Below are positions 40,610 through 50,535 of a stretch of 64,000 bases of DNA, piece by piece (the stretch's first letter is position 1; each line of letters opens with the position of its first letter). The notes under the pieces were generated by a model. It was not told the origin of the DNA and did no database searches. It worked only from the letters and a program-made list of their open reading frames with translations. The DNA comes from Nakazawaea peltata (lineage: Eukaryota > Ascomycota > Pichiomycetes > Alaninales > Pachysolenaceae). Position numbers and translations under genes: made by a program. The stretch lies in NCBI GenBank assembly GCA_001599355.1, contig BCGQ01000006.1:62001-126000 (forward strand), read 5' to 3'.

Positions 40610-43600
40610 CTACAGAATAGTAGCCTTAGCTTCATTAGCAGCCTTTATCTTGTAAGCCAAATATTCTGCAGAGAATCCAAATCTTTGTCTTCTGATCGAA
40701 GGCACTTGTTCATCAAAAGCCTCATGAGTCTTTTGCTGTTCATCTCCATTTATCTCCTCTTCCTCTTCGTTCTCTTTCTTTTGCTCTTCAGACTCAACGT
40801 GCTTACGACGTCTACTAGTAGTTGGTAACCCATCGAAGAATTCTTCCGGTGCCAAAATTTCTTCTTTTTTCACTTCCAGCTGCCCCAAAATTTTAGAATC
40901 AAATTCGATCCCTTCCCCGCGACCATATCTTAAAATAGTTTCGTTTCTTTTTAATCCGACGCTTGGGTCCAAAATACGGTTTTGAATATACAATGGGATT
41001 CCTCTGAACCATACGGAAGAAGTTTTTGATTTCTTTTTCTTGGAGTCTTCTTCATCATCTGAATCTTCCTCATCTGAGTCCTCATCTGCCTTTCTCTTTT
41101 TCGATAATTGCTCATGTTTTTTCAATTCGGCAATAATGTATGAAGCCGAAGTCTTCATCAACCTGTCTTTATTCAGATCGTCCATCTTATTATAGAACAG
41201 TTCAGCTAACTCGGCATTATCAATGATCTGTTGCTCAAGTTTACTTGGTAAGATGAACAGCTGAGAAGAAGATGCTTGTTGGTACAGAGAAGTCGAGTGC
41301 ATCACCTGGTTATAAGGACTTGGAACAACTTTGCCAGTGAAAGTCTGTTGGTAATACAGACCCCTCTTGAATCCGTACATTCTCGCATTCTGATACAGTT
41401 GCAGAGCATAATCATTCCCACCATAATCTTGACCATCTGCTCCAGCTTGGTGCTGTTGTTGCAGTCTTTGGATCATACTAGAATAATTGAATGCTTCCAG
41501 ATGCAGCTGTTGCTGCGCACTCAATTGCAGCAGCGAAGGTCCTCTCGAAGGAATGATGGTATGCAATTTAGCAGGAGCATCGGCACCCATAGATGCAGAT
41601 GAAGAGTGAGGAGAAGCTGCTGCTGCTGCAGGCCCAGGAGTATTAGATCCACTAGCTTGTTGTTGCAAACTTAAAGATTTCAGCTCAGTCATAGGAATAT
41701 CATTTCTAGTACCAATATTGTTCAAATTAGTGATGGTTTTTCTGAGAACCAAATTTCTGGCAGGACTCGATAAATACTGTCCTAAATCATCATCCAACAG
41801 AGGTGGTCTCTTATATACAGCACCGATTAATGGTGGGGCATTCAATGAAGCAATAATTGGTTGAGGAATTGGGTCTCTTTCAGTAGCATTTGGAGGTAAA
41901 AGATGCATCAAAGGTGAGGTATATTTCTGTAAAAATCTTAATCCACCATTTGGTAATGGGATAATTGGATCATCAATTTCTCTAACCTCATCGGGAATAC
42001 AAGCTCTCCAAGTTCTAATCTTGTTGAAATTCTTATCATGGTCGGAATATCTAAACTCACAGATAAACATTGGACCATAAACTTTGAACAGAGGTTCTCC
42101 TCTTTGATATCTGGTGAAATAGTTAACATAACATGGACCTATAATATCTTCTACTAAATGATCTCTGTATTGACCTGTCTTGAAAACTTCATTCTCGTAG
42201 AATAATCTGTCCACTCTATGGACAGTCTGCTCTGGTCTATAGTACCAACATACGTTGATATATCTTTTATTACCATCTTCTGGAGTGAACCAAATTCTGA
42301 ATATCTGCAGAGGAATTGGTTTTGTCTCATCGTTTGGATTCTTCAATAAAACCCAATCTCCAATCTTATATTTTCTTCCATTCTGTTCGACATCATCGAT
42401 AGGTACTCTAACACCATGGGTATCACTTGAGAAATACGAAGAGTCCGGTTTCAGTAACTCTTCACTAACAAGAGCACGACAAATAGATTCAAACTCCAAA
42501 GCATCATTCATCAATCCAGGATCCAGCATAGTGGAAAAATAAGTTTTATAATTCTCAATCATGACAAATAAATCATTCAAGAACCCTTCAACATCCTGAT
42601 ATTTTCTCTGTTTGATCTTGGTTCTAATATTATCAAGCAGTAACGGATTAGAAGTCTTTCTATAAAACTCTCTATGCTTATCTTGAGAAGGTAATCTATC
42701 GAACAAGAGATACAACAGATCTCCAGTTCTTGGACTTCTCAGTTTCTTCATCATACGCATGATATTCTTAGCTCTTTGTTCATATGGTTTGTCAATGACT
42801 GGAGGTTTTCCTCTTTTATTCCAATTCTCAAAGATCCCCTTCTGATCTGGATGTGGAGCCAACAGTGTGGTGGTATTCAATACAATCGGAGAAGGTCTAG
42901 GAACCATTGTCGGGTTCTTATCTAATGTAGGTACTTGTTCGACCGGTATCAGAGGATAATCACGAAGAGCATCCTCAGGGACAGTATGATGAGAATAACT
43001 TGGAGCTGTAGCTGCCGATATATCGTACACGACCTCTTGATGTCTTGGTACCTGTGGTGGAGGTGAAGCCAGTTGAGAAAAAGACGAGTATTGATCTCTT
43101 AATGGATCAATTACCGGTGTATTCATACTACTAGTGACATTTGGAGTGATAATGGCGGCGGCGGGAGTGGCCGATTCACTATGAACATCCTCAATCTCGG
43201 GCTCCAGTTCAGCCTCAGCAGACTCAGCAACTGGCTCATCACCAGGAAGTGGCCCCAAATAAGGATAAGACACTCTTCCATGACCAAAAACTTTCGGATC
43301 ATTCTGTAAAGTAGGAATTACCACCTCTTTAATATAATTATCTAACACCACCGCACTTTCATGGTACTCTGAGCCGATTTCGTTAAAATAGCGCGCGTTC
43401 CAAGTGATTTGGGTCATATCAACGACAAATTCCTGTGCGGTGGAATATCGATTGGCCTTAATCAGTTGCAGAATTTTGTGCAAAGACATCGGTTTTAAGA
43501 TGATTTTGTAGTAATCGATGAAGGCACGTACTGGTAAGGCATGGAATGCCTCTCTTATAGGGACGGGAGATTCTAAGTCATAAGCTTTATCGACGAGAGG

Positions 43601-43672
43601 TTTCAATTTCTTATTAAGATAGGTTTTATCCAGACCTTCGGCCTTTGGATCTTTAATCTTGATCTTCACCAT
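40610..43672 (-). CDS. RSC2: RSC chromatin-remodelling subunit Rsc1/Rsc2-like (two bromodomains + BAH)
   Basis: A 1,020-residue subunit of the RSC complex. Bromodomain 1 is at about 25-120 (PVRAFIDYYKIILKPMSLHK ... ARYFNE). Bromodomain 2 is at about 290-400 (LLYLLFDRLPSQDKHREFYR ... YKTYFS). A BAH domain at about 440-560 contains YKIGDWVLLKNPNDETKPIP and VCWYYRPEQTVHR. A Q/H/Ala-rich linker and an acidic-basic region (DSDEEDSDDEEDSKKKKSK) follow, ending with QRFGFSAEYLAYKIKAANEA. Yeasts other than Saccharomyces usually have a single such gene, so RSC1 and RSC2 are equally fitting names. It is divergent from the SIRT5-like gene. Confidence 0.92.
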   Translation of the reverse strand: MVKIKIKDPKAEGLDKTYLNKKLKPLVDKAYDLESPVPIREAFHALPVRAFIDYYKIILKPMSLHKILQLIKANRYSTAQEFVVDMTQITWNARYFNEIGSEYHESAVVLDNYIKEVVIPTLQNDPKVFGHGRVSYPYLGPLPGDEPVAESAEAELEPEIEDVHSESATPAAAIITPNVTSSMNTPVIDPLRDQYSSFSQLASPPPQVPRHQEVVYDISAATAPSYSHHTVPEDALRDYPLIPVEQVPTLDKNPTMVPRPSPIVLNTTTLLAPHPDQKGIFENWNKRGKPPVIDKPYEQRAKNIMRMMKKLRSPRTGDLLYLLFDRLPSQDKHREFYRKTSNPLLLDNIRTKIKQRKYQDVEGFLNDLFVMIENYKTYFSTMLDPGLMNDALEFESICRALVSEELLKPDSSYFSSDTHGVRVPIDDVEQNGRKYKIGDWVLLKNPNDETKPIPLQIFRIWFTPEDGNKRYINVCWYYRPEQTVHRVDRLFYENEVFKTGQYRDHLVEDIIGPCYVNYFTRYQRGEPLFKVYGPMFICEFRYSDHDKNFNKIRTWRACIPDEVREIDDPIIPLPNGGLRFLQKYTSPLMHLLPPNATERDPIPQPIIASLNAPPLIGAVYKRPPLLDDDLGQYLSSPARNLVLRKTITNLNNIGTRNDIPMTELKSLSLQQQASGSNTPGPAAAAASPHSSSASMGADAPAKLHTIIPSRGPSLLQLSAQQQLHLEAFNYSSMIQRLQQQHQAGADGQDYGGNDYALQLYQNARMYGFKRGLYYQQTFTGKVVPSPYNQVMHSTSLYQQASSSQLFILPSKLEQQIIDNAELAELFYNKMDDLNKDRLMKTSASYIIAELKKHEQLSKKRKADEDSDEEDSDDEEDSKKKKSKTSSVWFRGIPLYIQNRILDPSVGLKRNETILRYGRGEGIEFDSKILGQLEVKKEEILAPEEFFDGLPTTSRRRKHVESEEQKKENEEEEEINGDEQQKTHEAFDEQVPSIRRQRFGFSAEYLAYKIKAANEAKATIL

Positions 43673-43991
43673 CGTTCCACTCCTTGAAAAAAACCAATTT
43701 TTGTACCGTCTCTTGACTTTTTGATCCCTCCTTGATTCTCTTACACGCCCATAGGTAATTTTTATGAAGGGGGAGGGAAAAACTATGGAAGAGGTTGTTT
43801 ATTTTTTGGAAACTAGATTGGGTGTGCACGACTACATATTTGGGATATGATTCACGACCAGAAATGTTTGGGAGATGCGCACTACTAGAGGTGTTTCGGA
43901 GAATGTGCACGACCAAATACTTCAGTACTGGACTACCCATCAACTGTTGATCAACGACCTCTTCAATTACAACCACCTGGTATACAAGGCC
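43673..43991. promoter_or_regulatory. Bidirectional promoter RSC/SIRT5-like with a cluster of GCACGAC motifs
   Basis: GTGCACGAC at 43824-43832, TTCACGACCA at 43851-43860, GCGCACTACT near 43878 and GTGCACGACC at 43905-43914 form a cluster between the two divergent genes, often followed by a TTTGGGA. The same word occurs singly before other genes in this window. Confidence 0.55.
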
Positions 43992-44930
43992 ATGTCAGAT
44001 GAAAACGAGCATCCCGCGAAACGACGTCGTGTCAATACACCGAAAGATATGCGTTTACAAAAATTTCATGACTATCTCCTACAATGCAAAAGTATCCTCA
44101 GCCTTTGTGGAGCAGGACTTGGTCTGTCATCAGGTCTTGCTACATTTAGAGGTTCAGGAGGATTATGGAAGAATTTCTCATCGATTGATTTGGCTACCCC
44201 GGATCTGTTTGATATAGACCCGGGTTTGGTATGGCAATTCTACACCTACCGAAGATATTGTGCTTTGCAGGCAAAGCCCAATGATGCTCATCTACTGTTA
44301 TCGAAGCTAGCTAAGGCAAAGGGTATCAATTACTTAACTTTGAATCAAAATGTCGATAATCTTTGTGTGCGAGCAGGTCATCCGAAAAATAACTATTTAG
44401 AACTTCATGGTAATTTATTTGATTTGAAATGCACGAACTTCTTGTGTTCTTATAACGAGACTGAGAATTTCAAGCATCCCTTAACTCCTCTGCTTAAAGA
44501 TTGTGAAGAAGAATTCAAGACCCAAAATGTGGCTCCCGACTCATCCCCAGAATTCACCCCTGTAAACACTATACTGGAGAAAGATCTCCCCACCTGCCCT
44601 TCTTGTAAAACTGGTCTTCTCCGCCCCGGGGTGGTCTGGTTTGGCGAATCGCTTCCTTTAAAAGTGATCGACAAAGTGGATGAATTCTTGGTGAAAAATG
44701 ATCCGGTAGATCTCATCTTGGTCATTGGGACTAGTGCATCCGTATGGCCCCTGGCCGGATATATCGACCGAGTCAAACAACAAGGTGGGAAAGTTGCTAT
44801 TTTTAACACAGAAATAGACGATCTCGAAGAGCTCGAAAACACTAACGGTAACCCTGACTACGACGGATTTGGGTTCTTGGGAGATGCAGCAGAATTACTT
44901 CCAACTCTGCTTCTGCCATTGATACAATAG
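43992..44930 (+). CDS. Class III (SIRT5-like) NAD-dependent lysine deacylase
   Basis: A 312-residue sirtuin of the SIRT5 type. The GAGLG-x-SSGLATFRG nucleotide motif is followed by Y84-x-x-R87 (WQFYTYRR). In human SIRT5 the equivalent Tyr and Arg bind the carboxylate of succinyl, malonyl or glutaryl lysine. Catalytic H139 (LHGNLF), NQNVDNL and zinc cysteines (CTNFLC ... CPSC) are present. CTG codons fall on conserved alanines: 45 (GLG-A-SSG), 72 (ATPD-A-FD), 102 (HL-A-LSKL) and 254 (VWP-A-AGYI). The frame could extend to an ATG at 43875, but that lies inside the promoter-motif cluster. Residues 8-15 hold a basic AKRRRV patch. Confidence 0.85.
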   Translation: MSDENEHPAKRRRVNTPKDMRLQKFHDYLLQCKSILSLCGAGLGLSSGLATFRGSGGLWKNFSSIDLATPDLFDIDPGLVWQFYTYRRYCALQAKPNDAHLLLSKLAKAKGINYLTLNQNVDNLCVRAGHPKNNYLELHGNLFDLKCTNFLCSYNETENFKHPLTPLLKDCEEEFKTQNVAPDSSPEFTPVNTILEKDLPTCPSCKTGLLRPGVVWFGESLPLKVIDKVDEFLVKNDPVDLILVIGTSASVWPLAGYIDRVKQQGGKVAIFNTEIDDLEELENTNGNPDYDGFGFLGDAAELLPTLLLPLIQ

Positions 44931-45103
44931 AACTTTAAATACCATGCATTTGTATATATAATAAATGGAGCATTTCTTTACTCTTTTACTTAATAAATAC
45001 GACTTCAAATTGCTCTTATATACTATCGAATCTATTCGCAATTGTTATTTTGTTATATTGGGGAAAGAGGAAATACAAACTTAAAACTTAAATCACACTT
45101 CGT

Positions 45104-46585
45104 TTAGAAGTTGATGGTCTTGTCGAAGGTTCCCAAAGCAGCTTCCTTGAAAGCTTCAGACAAGGTTGGGTGGGCATGACAAACTCTAGCGATATCCTCA
45201 GTAGAAGCACCGTACTCAAGAGCCAAACCAGCCTCGGCGATCATCTCACCAGCGTTTGGACCAATGATGTGAACACCAAGAACTCTTTGAGTCTCGGCAT
45301 CGGCAAGGAACTTGACGAAACCTTCGGTGTCCATGTTGGTCTTAGCTCTGGAGTTGGCAATGAATGGGAATTTACCAACCTTGTACTTGATACCGGCCTC
45401 CTTCAATTGCTCTTCGGTTTGACCAACCCAAGCGACTTCTGGGTGAGAGTACATAACAGATGGGATGTTACCGTAGTTGACGTGACCATGACCGTGCTTG
45501 ATGTACTCGACAGCGGCAATACCTTCTTCTTCAGCCTTGTGGGCCAACATAGGACCGTAAGTGACATCACCAATGACTCTGATGTGTGGGTGCTTAGACT
45601 TGAACTCGGAGTCAATGACTAATCTACCTCTGTTGTCAACTTCGACACCAGTGTTCTCCAATCCCAAACCTTCAATGTATGGTCTACGTCCTACAGCGAC
45701 CAACAAGACATCAGCCTCAAGAGACTCGCTCTTACCGGTCTTCTTGTTCTCGTAAGTGATGTTGACAACGTCACCGCTTCTCTCACCACTGACAACCTTA
45801 GCACCCAACTTGAACTTGAAACCTTGCTTTTGCAAGAATTTTTGGGTGGTCTTGGCAACTTCACCATCCATGGAAGCACCAATGGCATCTTGGAACTCCA
45901 AAACAGTGACTTCAGATCCCAATCTAGAGTAAACGGAACCCATTTCCAAACCAATGATACCACCACCAATGATGGCAAGTCTCTTTGGAACCTCCTTCAA
46001 GGACAAAGCACCGGTAGAAGAGACAATTCTCTCCTCATCAATAGTGATACCTGGGAATGGAGTGACCTCGGAACCAGTGGCGATGATGAAGTGGTCGGCA
46101 TTCAAAACGGCCTCCTCACCACCCTCAATTGGGGTGACCTTAACACTGTTCTCATCGAGGAACTCACCGTTACCCTTGTAGTACTTGACACCGTTCTTCT
46201 TGAAAAGCATTTCAATACCACCAGTCAATTGCTTGACACAAGTGTCCTTGGCCTTTTGGAAGTTGTCAATGTTCAACTTAACATCACCAACATCGATACC
46301 TCTGTTCTTGGTGTCGTGTAAGATGGTGTGGTACAAGTGAGAGTTGTTCAACAAAGCCTTGGATGGAATACAACCAACGTTCAAACAGGTTCCTCCCAAA
46401 CTACCTCTCTTCTCGATACAAGCGGTGTCGAAACCTAATTGAGCAGCCTTGATGGCGGCAACGTAACCACCTGGACCACCTCCAATGATAACAATGTCGT
46501 GCTTCTTGGCAGCAGCATCAGCCAAAGTTCTAATTTGGTAAGACAAAGTCTTAGTAGTTGGACGAATGAAAGATGATCTCAACAT
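45104..46585 (-). CDS. LPD1: Dihydrolipoamide dehydrogenase (E3), mitochondrial
   Basis: A 493-residue flavoprotein that re-oxidises dihydrolipoamide in the pyruvate and 2-oxoglutarate dehydrogenase complexes, the glycine cleavage system and branched-chain dehydrogenase. The transit peptide ([20 protein letters not shown]) covers about 1-25. The FAD motif [12 protein letters not shown] precedes the redox disulfide C67-C72 in GGTCLNVGC, the NAD motif is [12 protein letters not shown], and the [13 protein letters not shown] block carries the active-site His-Glu. The length is as in other yeasts. It is strongly codon biased. It is divergent from GRX8 across a 370-bp promoter. Confidence 0.97.
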   Translation of the reverse strand: MLRSSFIRPTTKTLSYQIRTLADAAAKKHDIVIIGGGPGGYVAAIKAAQLGFDTACIEKRGSLGGTCLNVGCIPSKALLNNSHLYHTILHDTKNRGIDVGDVKLNIDNFQKAKDTCVKQLTGGIEMLFKKNGVKYYKGNGEFLDENSVKVTPIEGGEEAVLNADHFIIATGSEVTPFPGITIDEERIVSSTGALSLKEVPKRLAIIGGGIIGLEMGSVYSRLGSEVTVLEFQDAIGASMDGEVAKTTQKFLQKQGFKFKLGAKVVSGERSGDVVNITYENKKTGKSESLEADVLLVAVGRRPYIEGLGLENTGVEVDNRGRLVIDSEFKSKHPHIRVIGDVTYGPMLAHKAEEEGIAAVEYIKHGHGHVNYGNIPSVMYSHPEVAWVGQTEEQLKEAGIKYKVGKFPFIANSRAKTNMDTEGFVKFLADAETQRVLGVHIIGPNAGEMIAEAGLALEYGASTEDIARVCHAHPTLSEAFKEAALGTFDKTINF

Positions 46586-46955
46586 TTCTCAAGTATATAC
46601 AATCTTGTTTGATTCTGGTTTAATTTCAAATCGATCTTCAAATGAATTCAAAAATAGCGAAAATTTTCGACCCGCTTCTTGCTGTACTCAGCTCATTTGA
46701 CAAAAGGGGGAGGATTAGTATGGTGAAAAAGGATCACTTCAAGCCGGGTCCTGGATTACTAAAAGAAGGAGCACGGGGGCGGTGGCGCGGGAACAAATCG
46801 GGTCCGGGTCCGAGAATTCGGTGAAATGTGCACGACTTTAGGTGAGCGGATTACAAAAGCGGATTACGAATTGTGGATTACGAATTGTGGATACAAATTG
46901 ATACTTTTGGATTATTAAGATTTCTAATCGAGGAAGAGTACGATTGAAGTTGAAT
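46586..46955. promoter_or_regulatory. Bidirectional promoter LPD1/GRX8
   Basis: GTGCACGAC at 46828-46836, 120 bp before the GRX8 ATG. Near 46855-46895 a GCGGATTACAAA/GTGGATTACGAATT/GTGGATACAAATT-type unit repeats three times. GC-rich DNA at 46750-46820. Confidence 0.5.
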
Positions 46956-47282
46956 ATGTCTGCTGAATACGTTCAAAAAGCTAAAGATATCATTAATAAG
47001 CACCAATTTTTGATGCTCTCCAAGTCATGGTGTCCTGATTGTCATTATGCTGAGAAAGTATTAAGACAATATGGAGTCTTTGAGAAGGTTGAAGTGCTCG
47101 AACTTGATAAGATGGCCGATCAAGAGGAGGCTGTCGAGTTAGAGAAAGGATTTACTTCAATTGTTGGTAGAAAATGGGTTCCTACTTTCTTCTTCAACCA
47201 TGAAGTTTACAAGACTGAATTGCTGGATCTTGAGAAGGCTGGAGAAACTGAGACTGCTTTGAAAGCTGTCGGTTTGTTATAA
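46956..47282 (+). CDS. GRX8: Glutaredoxin with CPDC active site (Grx8-like)
   Basis: A 108-residue dithiol glutaredoxin. The active site is SWCPDC (C26, C29), the unusual motif of yeast Grx8 instead of CPYC, and the pattern S-W-C-P-D-C-x-Y-A is shared. Later GRKWVPTFFFNHEVY gives the cis-proline (VPT) loop that binds glutathione, and the chain ends KAVGLL much as Grx8 ends. It is cytosolic, with no targeting signal. The ATG at 46956 is used; the frame also runs up to a TTG at 46944. Confidence 0.85.
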   Translation: MSAEYVQKAKDIINKHQFLMLSKSWCPDCHYAEKVLRQYGVFEKVEVLELDKMADQEEAVELEKGFTSIVGRKWVPTFFFNHEVYKTELLDLEKAGETETALKAVGLL

Positions 47283-50200
47283 TACCTGCCGCCAACAATA
47301 ATTTATAGGGATATACCAAGCGCTATCGGAAGGGCATGCCCTCAGTGGGCCTTCCCTTGCTTTCTATAGATTTAGCAATCAGGAACTGATAAATGTAAAC
47401 ATTATATTACTCACTTTGGTGACATTTTGTCTCAAGTGTCTCAATTCCTGCCTCTTGGTTTCCTCTCTTGTATAGAAATTGAGCAAATACAAAAATGTCT
47501 CTCATTTTACTATTGCCCCATGCCTCAACTCTAGCATGGAAGAGAGTTTTGATGTAATATTGCAGATCTTATAACAAGCATAGATCTTCCAAGTTGCCTC
47601 TTTAACTGCACAATCCTCCTCTTCGCCCCATTCTATACAATGTAATATACCACATCGATTTCTATACTTACTGTAGACTCTCTTTGAGATGCGCGTCACT
47701 TAGTTTTTTTTTTCTTCACGTAGATCCCTTCGAACCCCCAATAAGACCTTAAAGTTGACTAGTGTATGAGGCAAGGGGGATTATAGCCTTGAAGTGCCTG
47801 GACAATCTCGACATACAGAGCTCATCAAAAATCTGTATAAGTGAGTTTAACTTCATATTGTTGGGATCCCCTCTTGTTATAGCAGTTAATATTGCGTGCC
47901 CTCGTCCAGCGCCACAGTTATAAGCTGATCTTTAATGCTATGGTAATTGTAAGACAACTCCTCAACTTAGAGAGCCTGTTTCCGTCGAATAATGACCCCA
48001 ATCTGGCCGCTACGTCATGCCCCATCTGTCTCTCTCCCTAATCAGAGATTGAAGAGCCCTCGAGGGAAAGACACTTTCCCTAAAAAGAAAGTGAGACAGG
48101 GTTAGCATTTTTTGGTGTTTCGCACACCCAGGATGCCCCTACCTGAGCATTTTCTTGCCGGAATTCTGTCAATTTCTCAAACACAATCTCCACTTGATAT
48201 ATGGGGTTGCCTAAGGGCACGGGTCTCTCGACTCACTTCACAGATCGTGTTACCTTGACAAGTTGTCTATGGCAATTATACCCGCAAATTAAGGTCTTGT
48301 AAAATACCCATCAACTTGCGAAAATTTTAATCCTGTCCCTCTAACGCACTATAACCCCCACGTAAGAAAATACCACGGTGTATCTATTTAATCTATACAT
48401 CGAAAACAGGCGCCTCGCAGCTCTAAACCGTTCAATACAGCTCCCAGCTTACACGAGCACTCAAGCTATACTCTTCCGGCGGAATCTTATGCAAGATGAA
48501 AGTGTAAACAGGCAAAATCTCTAAGCTGCATAATAGGGCAAATTTTCTTGAGTTTGTCTTTCAACTAATGCTATACGCGAAAAAGGTGAAAAGGTAGGTG
48601 TGAGTGAGTGAATTAAACCATTCATATTAGTCCTTTGTTGGGAGGCAATCTTGTAATGGTTTCTCTTAGATGAGGGAGGTGGTATGTTTAGTAGCTGTTA
48701 AGTTGTAGAATTATTTTTGAACCGTCACCACAGATATTCACAAATCAATAAGATGGGGACCTGACTAGGGGGCTTGATTGCATCATTATAATTATTAGGG
48801 GCGAGTTGAGGAATTATGATCGGCAGAGAACTCTAAGAATTTGCCCTTCGAACTGTAAATGACCATCATATTACTGATAATGTAACTAAACTTCTGTCTC
48901 AAGCCCATCATACTCTTGCCCATACATAATTCCGGGACGACAGGCATTGTTCTCAAATAGAATTTCTATAATAGATCTTACTTTCTTGCCCTTTCCTTTA
49001 GCCAAGTAGAATCTCACGGATAAGTTTTAATTAATTCTACGGTGAATAAATTCCAAAGCCTTCATTTTGAAACGACAGCAATGTTGGAATTGTTTCCCAG
49101 CCCAACAGAGTGGAGTGATTGTTGTTGCTTAGACTTCTATACGGTGATTCAGGAAACCTCTCACATCCGCCTTCCCCGTACATATTATTGGACTTAGCCT
49201 TCCAATAATTTGCCCTTGCCCTCTCCACAAAATCTTTATCTAATTTATGCGATCTAATTATCATGACAGGGGTTAGCAAAATGACAGGAAGTTATCACTA
49301 AAGAAATTGATGAAGTGTCAAAGACGAGCCAAGGGGGTGAATTTTTAATCTGAAGACTTGTTCCTTGATCTTTGATCGGCCAGGATCATTCTTCTTCAAG
49401 GTCTACATGAGTTGGGTAGGGGACGGAGAACAACAAAAAGAGGCATATACGTTTACTATATCACTTCCTGAGACTGTTAAGACCGGTCAATTGGCTACAA
49501 CCAATGAATTCCTCTCAAATTTAGTACGTAAAGAAATTGTGGTGTTATTAATCTACGGTACCCTCTCTCTGTTGTTCGAGTTGTTTCCACTGGAGAAATT
49601 GAAATTTGTTCAAGAAAGTACGATGGACTGGACTGAATGTTTTACTTGAAAGAGAATAATTTTACACCAAAACAGCTAAAATTAAACCCTTTTGGGATTA
49701 ATTGAAGCCAGGTTCTGATTCACTTTTAATTTAAAGCCGATGACCTCGAATATTTTGTGCAGTGTTGTTTCCGTCGTACTAGTAGATTTCAGCTCATTGC
49801 TGAACTTAAGTCGTTGGACAGAGTAAAATTCTTCGAGGAAATAGTACGACCTGCCTGCTTTTGCCCTCGATCTATAGATGCCTTTGTACTAATTAATTGA
49901 GTTGAATGTGTTAAATCCCGCCTTCGGAAGTGATCGTTAAGACAAATTGGCATGTATTTTCTTCAACTACTTTTAATATCGCAAACACCAAATCCCGATC
50001 CTCTCTCAATATATACCCTTTAACATATATCCTCCTCTAATATGATCACCACCTATCTGTCTTCTCTACTACTCTCCTTACCAAAAAAAATATCCCCTTT
50101 TTTTTTTAAGGAGAAAGGGCACAAAAAAAATAAAAAATTAGAGCTCATGCACCTTTATGCAGATCGAGTATACTTGATAAGAGGCTACCCGCATGACAAT

Positions 50201-50535
50201 TAATTTCTCTTTTCTTTTGCATGCAGGTAAAAAAGCATAGACTGTTTTGCTCTCTTTCTATTTATCACGGTGTTGCAGTAGAGAGTAGATGTTCAAGGGT
50301 TGAGATGTATTTTTATATAAATAACAAACTCCCTTATGATTTTATTAGGTGTCGTCTATTAGTTTAGTTTAATTTCGAGGTACTTCTTGTTATATCTGAT
50401 TTCATCATCTCAAATTCAATAGGTGACGCAAGGAAGCTTCCAGAGACTCGCTCGGTTATCCCCTTCCAGATACATCAAACCTTAAAAATCATAACACAAC
50501 ACACAACATCCCTACTACCTCAATACCCCAACAAG
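47283..50535. other. 3.25-kb gene-poor interval upstream of an unknown Q/P-rich gene
   Basis: No frame over 95 codons and none recognisable. Notable pieces are an imperfect palindrome at 47326-47355 (GGAAGGGCATGCCC ... GGGCCTTCCC) and a perfect 8-bp hairpin at 48063-48081 (AGGGAAAG, loop ACA, CTTTCCCT). There are many TTGCCCT/AGGGCAA words (47512, 48533, 48843, 48986, 49209-49219, 49861), AAAGGGCACAAA at 50114-50125 and a pyrimidine-rich leader (50440-50535). It could be a long regulatory region, host a non-coding RNA, or contain eroded old sequence. I could not decide. Confidence 0.5.
48063..48081. other. Perfect 8-bp hairpin in the gene-poor interval
   Basis: AGGGAAAG (48063-48070), 3-nt loop, CTTTCCCT (48074-48081). 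It could be part of a structured RNA or a factor-binding palindrome. Confidence 0.6.

Noticed and set aside
43875-43991. Upstream ATG extension of the SIRT5-like gene
   Set aside because: The extra 39 codons lie within the GCACGAC promoter cluster and are not similar to any sirtuin N-terminus; the ATG at 43992 gives a normal length.
47858-48650. TGTTGGGA-type sequence that could suggest ends of an old LTR element
   Set aside because: Two TGTTGGGA words occur, but no paired terminal repeats, target-site duplication, primer-binding site or coding remnant could be recognised. Not reported as an element.
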